Position numbers and translations under genes: made by a program
Shown: positions 14,103 through 15,486 of the stretch, in pieces
Layout: the number at the start of each line of letters is the position of its first letter
Numbering within the stretch: the stretch's first letter is position 1
Assembly: GCA_027489835.1 (NCBI GenBank)
Contig: JAIXZF010000350.1
Span: 1-15,486, forward strand
DNA length: 15,486 bases
Source of the DNA: Hyphomicrobiales bacterium
GTDB lineage: Bacteria; Pseudomonadota; Alphaproteobacteria; Rhizobiales; Beijerinckiaceae
Reading direction: 5' to 3'
Notes under the pieces: model-generated
Seen by the model: the letters and a program-made list of their open reading frames with translations, nothing else
What the model was told of the DNA's origin: nothing
The model's database searches: none

Positions 14103-14104
14103 AA
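14076..14104 (-). promoter_or_regulatory. Sigma70-type promoter for the downstream half of the leftward operon
   Basis: Read on the minus strand, there is a perfect -35 box TTGACA (14099-14104), a 17-base spacer and a weak -10 box CATTGT (14076-14081, three of six bases). It lies in the 86-base gap between the stop at 14115 and the start at 14028, the only sizeable gap in an otherwise overlapping operon. The weak -10 suggests dependence on an activator or relaxed alphaproteobacterial consensus. Confidence 0.5.
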
Positions 14105-14114
14105 CGGGCCAATG

Positions 14115-14126
14115 TCACCGGGGTGA
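14115..14126. promoter_or_regulatory. Second short palindrome (TCACC-GG-GGTGA)
   Basis: TCACCGGGGTGA is a perfect inverted repeat with a 2-base centre, just upstream of the -35 box on the minus strand. It contains the stop codon of the 75-residue gene. It may be a second protein-binding site for the promoter at 14076-14104, or a chance palindrome; a 12-base palindrome alone is weak evidence. Confidence 0.35.
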
Positions 14127-14342
14127 TACCTTTTCACCGATTGCCGGGTCTGCGCGCAGCACGACGCCCAGCGCGCTCTGCGCCGTCTCCAGCCGGGCTA
14201 CGGTGAGGTTGACGCGCCCCTCTTCGGGCACGAAGGAGTTGCGGGCGCACTCGGCCCGCAGCTTGCGAAGGTGCGCCTTCATCGCCGTCTTGATCGAGCG
14301 GAGCTCGTGCAGCGAAAGCGTGACAGTGACGGTATCGGTCAA
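14115..14342 (-). CDS. Small hypothetical protein with TTG start
   Basis: This 75-residue protein reads as one strand (DTVTVTLSL), then a long basic helix (HELRSIKTAMKAHLRKLRAE) and a second helix (VNLTVARLETAQSALGVVL). No known motif was identified. I place the start at TTG 14342, because GGGAGAAG lies a few bases upstream and the TTG overlaps the preceding stop as TTGA, the same 4-base coupling used through this operon. There is no in-frame ATG before residue 21, which falls inside the basic helix. The gene ends inside the palindrome at 14115-14126. It may be a small helical DNA- or protein-binding factor, but this is a guess from composition. Confidence 0.62.
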   Translation of the reverse strand: MTDTVTVTLSLHELRSIKTAMKAHLRKLRAECARNSFVPEEGRVNLTVARLETAQSALGVVLRADPAIGEKVSPR

Positions 14343-14689
14343 CCGACTTCTCCCGGACGCGGCGCGTGCATGCGCACCGGCTGCTCGCGCGGCTCGAAGT
14401 AGCGGCACGCCCATGCGGAATGGGGCACCTTTGGAGCGCCCTTGGACGCGGCCCGGCCCTTCATCTGGAGGTAGGCCCGGCACAGGCTGTCCTTGAGCAG
14501 GCCGCGATGGGACGCCTTGTCGGCGTGCCACCCATCGGTGAGCCAATGCTCGCAGCCGCGGCACGTCTGGCCCGCCGGGCCGGTGCCGGCGAAGTGAGCC
14601 ATGCCGACGTAGGTCATGGCGCGGCGGCGGGCCTCATCGTCGCCCTCGGGGCGCGTGAGGTGGTCGGCAAAGGCAATCTTGCTGGCCAT
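14339..14689 (-). CDS. Small Cys-rich, possibly zinc-binding phage protein
   Basis: This 116-residue protein has a C-x2-C knuckle in TCRGCEHW (after about residue 50) followed by single cysteines in DSLCRAYLQMKG and SAWACRYFEP. That makes four Cys in the order C-x2-C...C...C, a likely zinc or iron-sulfur site. The 'TCRGC.HW...LC..YLQM.G......ACRYFEP' pattern recurs in small proteins of phages and prophages of Alphaproteobacteria as I remember them; no function is known to me. The ATG at 14689 shares its A with the upstream stop (TGATG) and has AGGAGG at a good distance. The Arg/Pro-rich extension upstream reads through the preceding gene in another frame and is not real. Confidence 0.7.
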   Translation of the reverse strand: MASKIAFADHLTRPEGDDEARRRAMTYVGMAHFAGTGPAGQTCRGCEHWLTDGWHADKASHRGLLKDSLCRAYLQMKGRAASKGAPKVPHSAWACRYFEPREQPVRMHAPRPGEVG

Positions 14690-14913
14690 CAGGGGCGAGC
14701 CTCCTTGAGTTTGCGAGCGGCGCTCTGGACGACCATGTTGGCGCAGGCGTCGATGCTCGATGGCGTGGCAGAGCAGGAGATCCAGACCTCGTGGCCGTCT
14801 TGGTCGCGCACGAGGAGCTTCTGGTATCCCCGCGGCGGGCGAACGCGCTCGACCAGCGTGAAGCCCCTGCGGGCGAGGCGGGCCTCGATCATGCGGTGGA
14901 GGCGCAGGCTCAT
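14689..14913 (-). CDS. Small basic hypothetical protein
   Basis: This 74-residue basic protein opens with a helix rich in Arg (MIEARLARRGFTLVERV), continues with two strands around YQKLLVRDQDGHEVWISCSA and ends in a helix with two Cys-free basic turns (QSAARKLKEARP). I do not recognise the family. The alpha-beta-beta-alpha order with a charged surface fits a small nucleic-acid-binding protein, but no signature proves it. The ATG at 14913 overlaps the upstream stop (ATGA) and the stop overlaps the next start by one base, so the reading frame is well supported by its neighbours. Confidence 0.6.
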   Translation of the reverse strand: MSLRLHRMIEARLARRGFTLVERVRPPRGYQKLLVRDQDGHEVWISCSATPSSIDACANMVVQSAARKLKEARP

Positions 14914-15176
14914 GCCGGCCTCCCGACCTTGCGCTTGGGCTGGCCGGGCTCGTCGCCGGCCGGGATCGTGCAGGGGTCGAGCCATGCGACCCCGGCCAGC
15001 TTGCCGTCCGAGAAGTAGAGCCGGGCATCGACCCCTTCGAACTTGCACGTGCGCCCCGGCTTGGACTTGACCCAGCGGGTGCCAACGGCCCGGAGCATGA
15101 GCGATCCGGCTTCCATGCGCGGAACGGGCACGTGCTCGACGGGCCTCTGATTTCTCATCTCGATGTAGATCATCAT
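14910..15176 (-). CDS. Hypothetical protein with basic C-terminal tail
   Basis: This 88-residue protein of unknown function looks strand-rich: AGSLMLRAVGTRWVKSKPG, then CKFEGVDARLYFSDGKLAGV, followed by AWLDPCTIP. It ends in a disordered, basic tail (GQPKRKVGRPA) whose KVGRP resembles an AT-hook-like minor-groove contact; a single such motif is weak evidence for DNA binding. ATG at 15176 overlaps the upstream stop as ATGA, and a second in-frame ATG follows directly. The 4-base overlap with the next gene supports the frame. Confidence 0.58.
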   Translation of the reverse strand: MMIYIEMRNQRPVEHVPVPRMEAGSLMLRAVGTRWVKSKPGRTCKFEGVDARLYFSDGKLAGVAWLDPCTIPAGDEPGQPKRKVGRPA

Positions 15177-15379
15177 GGCCGGCTTTCCCTGTGGCGGCGG
15201 GTGGCAAGGATCTGGTCCGCGGCCTCGCAGATCACGGCGGCAGCGAAGGCCGTCTTGGCGTTGGGCTCGTGGCGCGCGATGAGCTCGCGGAGCTCGGCGT
15301 CGCTGCGCTGGCCCATGCTCAGGCCGCGCACGGCGGCCCAGAGGTCGGAGGCGAGGATCGGGCGGAGTTTCGGGGGCAT
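15173..15379 (-). CDS. Small helical hypothetical protein
   Basis: This 68-residue protein appears almost entirely alpha-helical: ILASDLWAAVRGLSMG, DAELRELIARHEPNAKTAFA and AAVICEAADQILATRRHR. No motif is recognised. The ATG at 15379 lies one base beyond the upstream stop (TGA at 15381-15383), and its own stop overlaps the next gene's start. Size, position and composition suggest an early accessory phage protein. Confidence is limited to the gene being real. Confidence 0.58.
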   Translation of the reverse strand: MPPKLRPILASDLWAAVRGLSMGQRSDAELRELIARHEPNAKTAFAAAVICEAADQILATRRHRESRP

Positions 15380-15380
15380 C

Positions 15381-15479
15381 TCAGCCCCCGAAGGCCATGG
15401 CGGCCACGATCACCGCGGCGCAGAAGGCGAGGAGGCACAAGGCCTCCCCGAAGAGGCGGAGGAGGAAAAGGGGGGCCAT
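15381..15479 (-). CDS. 32-residue hydrophobic peptide, single membrane segment
   Basis: This short minus-strand frame runs from ATG at 15479 to TGA at 15381-15383 and encodes MAPLFLLRLFGEALCLLAFC followed by AAVIVAAMAFGG. Apart from one Arg and one Glu it is hydrophobic, enough for one membrane helix. A GA-rich ribosome-binding site cannot be judged because the window ends seven bases upstream. A TGA (15481-15483) directly before the ATG fits the end of another operon gene that lies beyond the edge. Spacing to the next gene (one base) matches the operon style. It might be a small membrane effector or merely an open frame in GC-rich DNA. Confidence 0.5.
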   Translation of the reverse strand: MAPLFLLRLFGEALCLLAFCAAVIVAAMAFGG

Positions 15480-15486
15480 CTCAGGC

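Overview
The window is the structural and early-gene region of a tailed double-stranded DNA phage (Caudoviricetes), or of a prophage, from a GC-rich host. Codon third positions are almost all G or C, GTG and TTG starts are used, and genes are packed with ATGA/GTGA/TTGA overlaps. An alphaproteobacterial host (Rhizobiales or Rhodobacterales type) is my guess from base composition and gene style; nothing in the window proves it. I see no integrase, attachment site, tRNA, rRNA, insertion sequence or CRISPR array.

Rightward block (123-11682). It opens with DNA packaging: a probable small terminase subunit, the large terminase ATPase/nuclease and a portal protein. These are chained to each other and to the next gene by three successive 4-base GTGA overlaps. 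No capsid, protease, scaffold, tail tube or tape-measure gene follows. Instead there is a run of small beta-rich virion-type proteins (3498-5577), then three tandem glycine-rich paralogues (5577-8216) that look like fibre or adhesin proteins. Last comes a 1134-residue protein made of about 38 copies of a 20-residue Ala/Thr/Asp repeat, with one lectin-like domain inserted exactly inside a repeat. The capsid and tail-core genes must lie outside the window.

Leftward block (15486-11679, minus strand). This is a tightly overlapping operon of small genes that meets the rightward block tail to tail at 11679-11682, where the two stop codons share the bases CTAG. A promoter-like element with a palindrome filling its spacer (14076-14104) splits it in two. 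Upstream of the promoter are six small genes, one too short for ordinary ORF calling (32 residues, hydrophobic). Downstream are a winged-helix-like small protein, a putative ADP-ribosyltransferase-fold protein, a 66-residue conserved phage-type protein, a DEDDh exonuclease of the ExoX type, a T4 Imm-like superinfection immunity membrane protein, and a Cro/XRE-like helix-turn-helix protein as the last gene.

Working together: the rightward genes package DNA and probably build the outer virion surface and receptor-binding apparatus. The leftward genes look like early, host-interaction functions: DNA processing, possible host protein modification, exclusion of competing phages, and a small DNA-binding regulator that could act on the palindromic promoter. 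The points most worth pursuing are the three-gene glycine-rich fibre array, the repeat protein with its in-phase domain insertion, and the Imm/ART/exonuclease/HTH operon.
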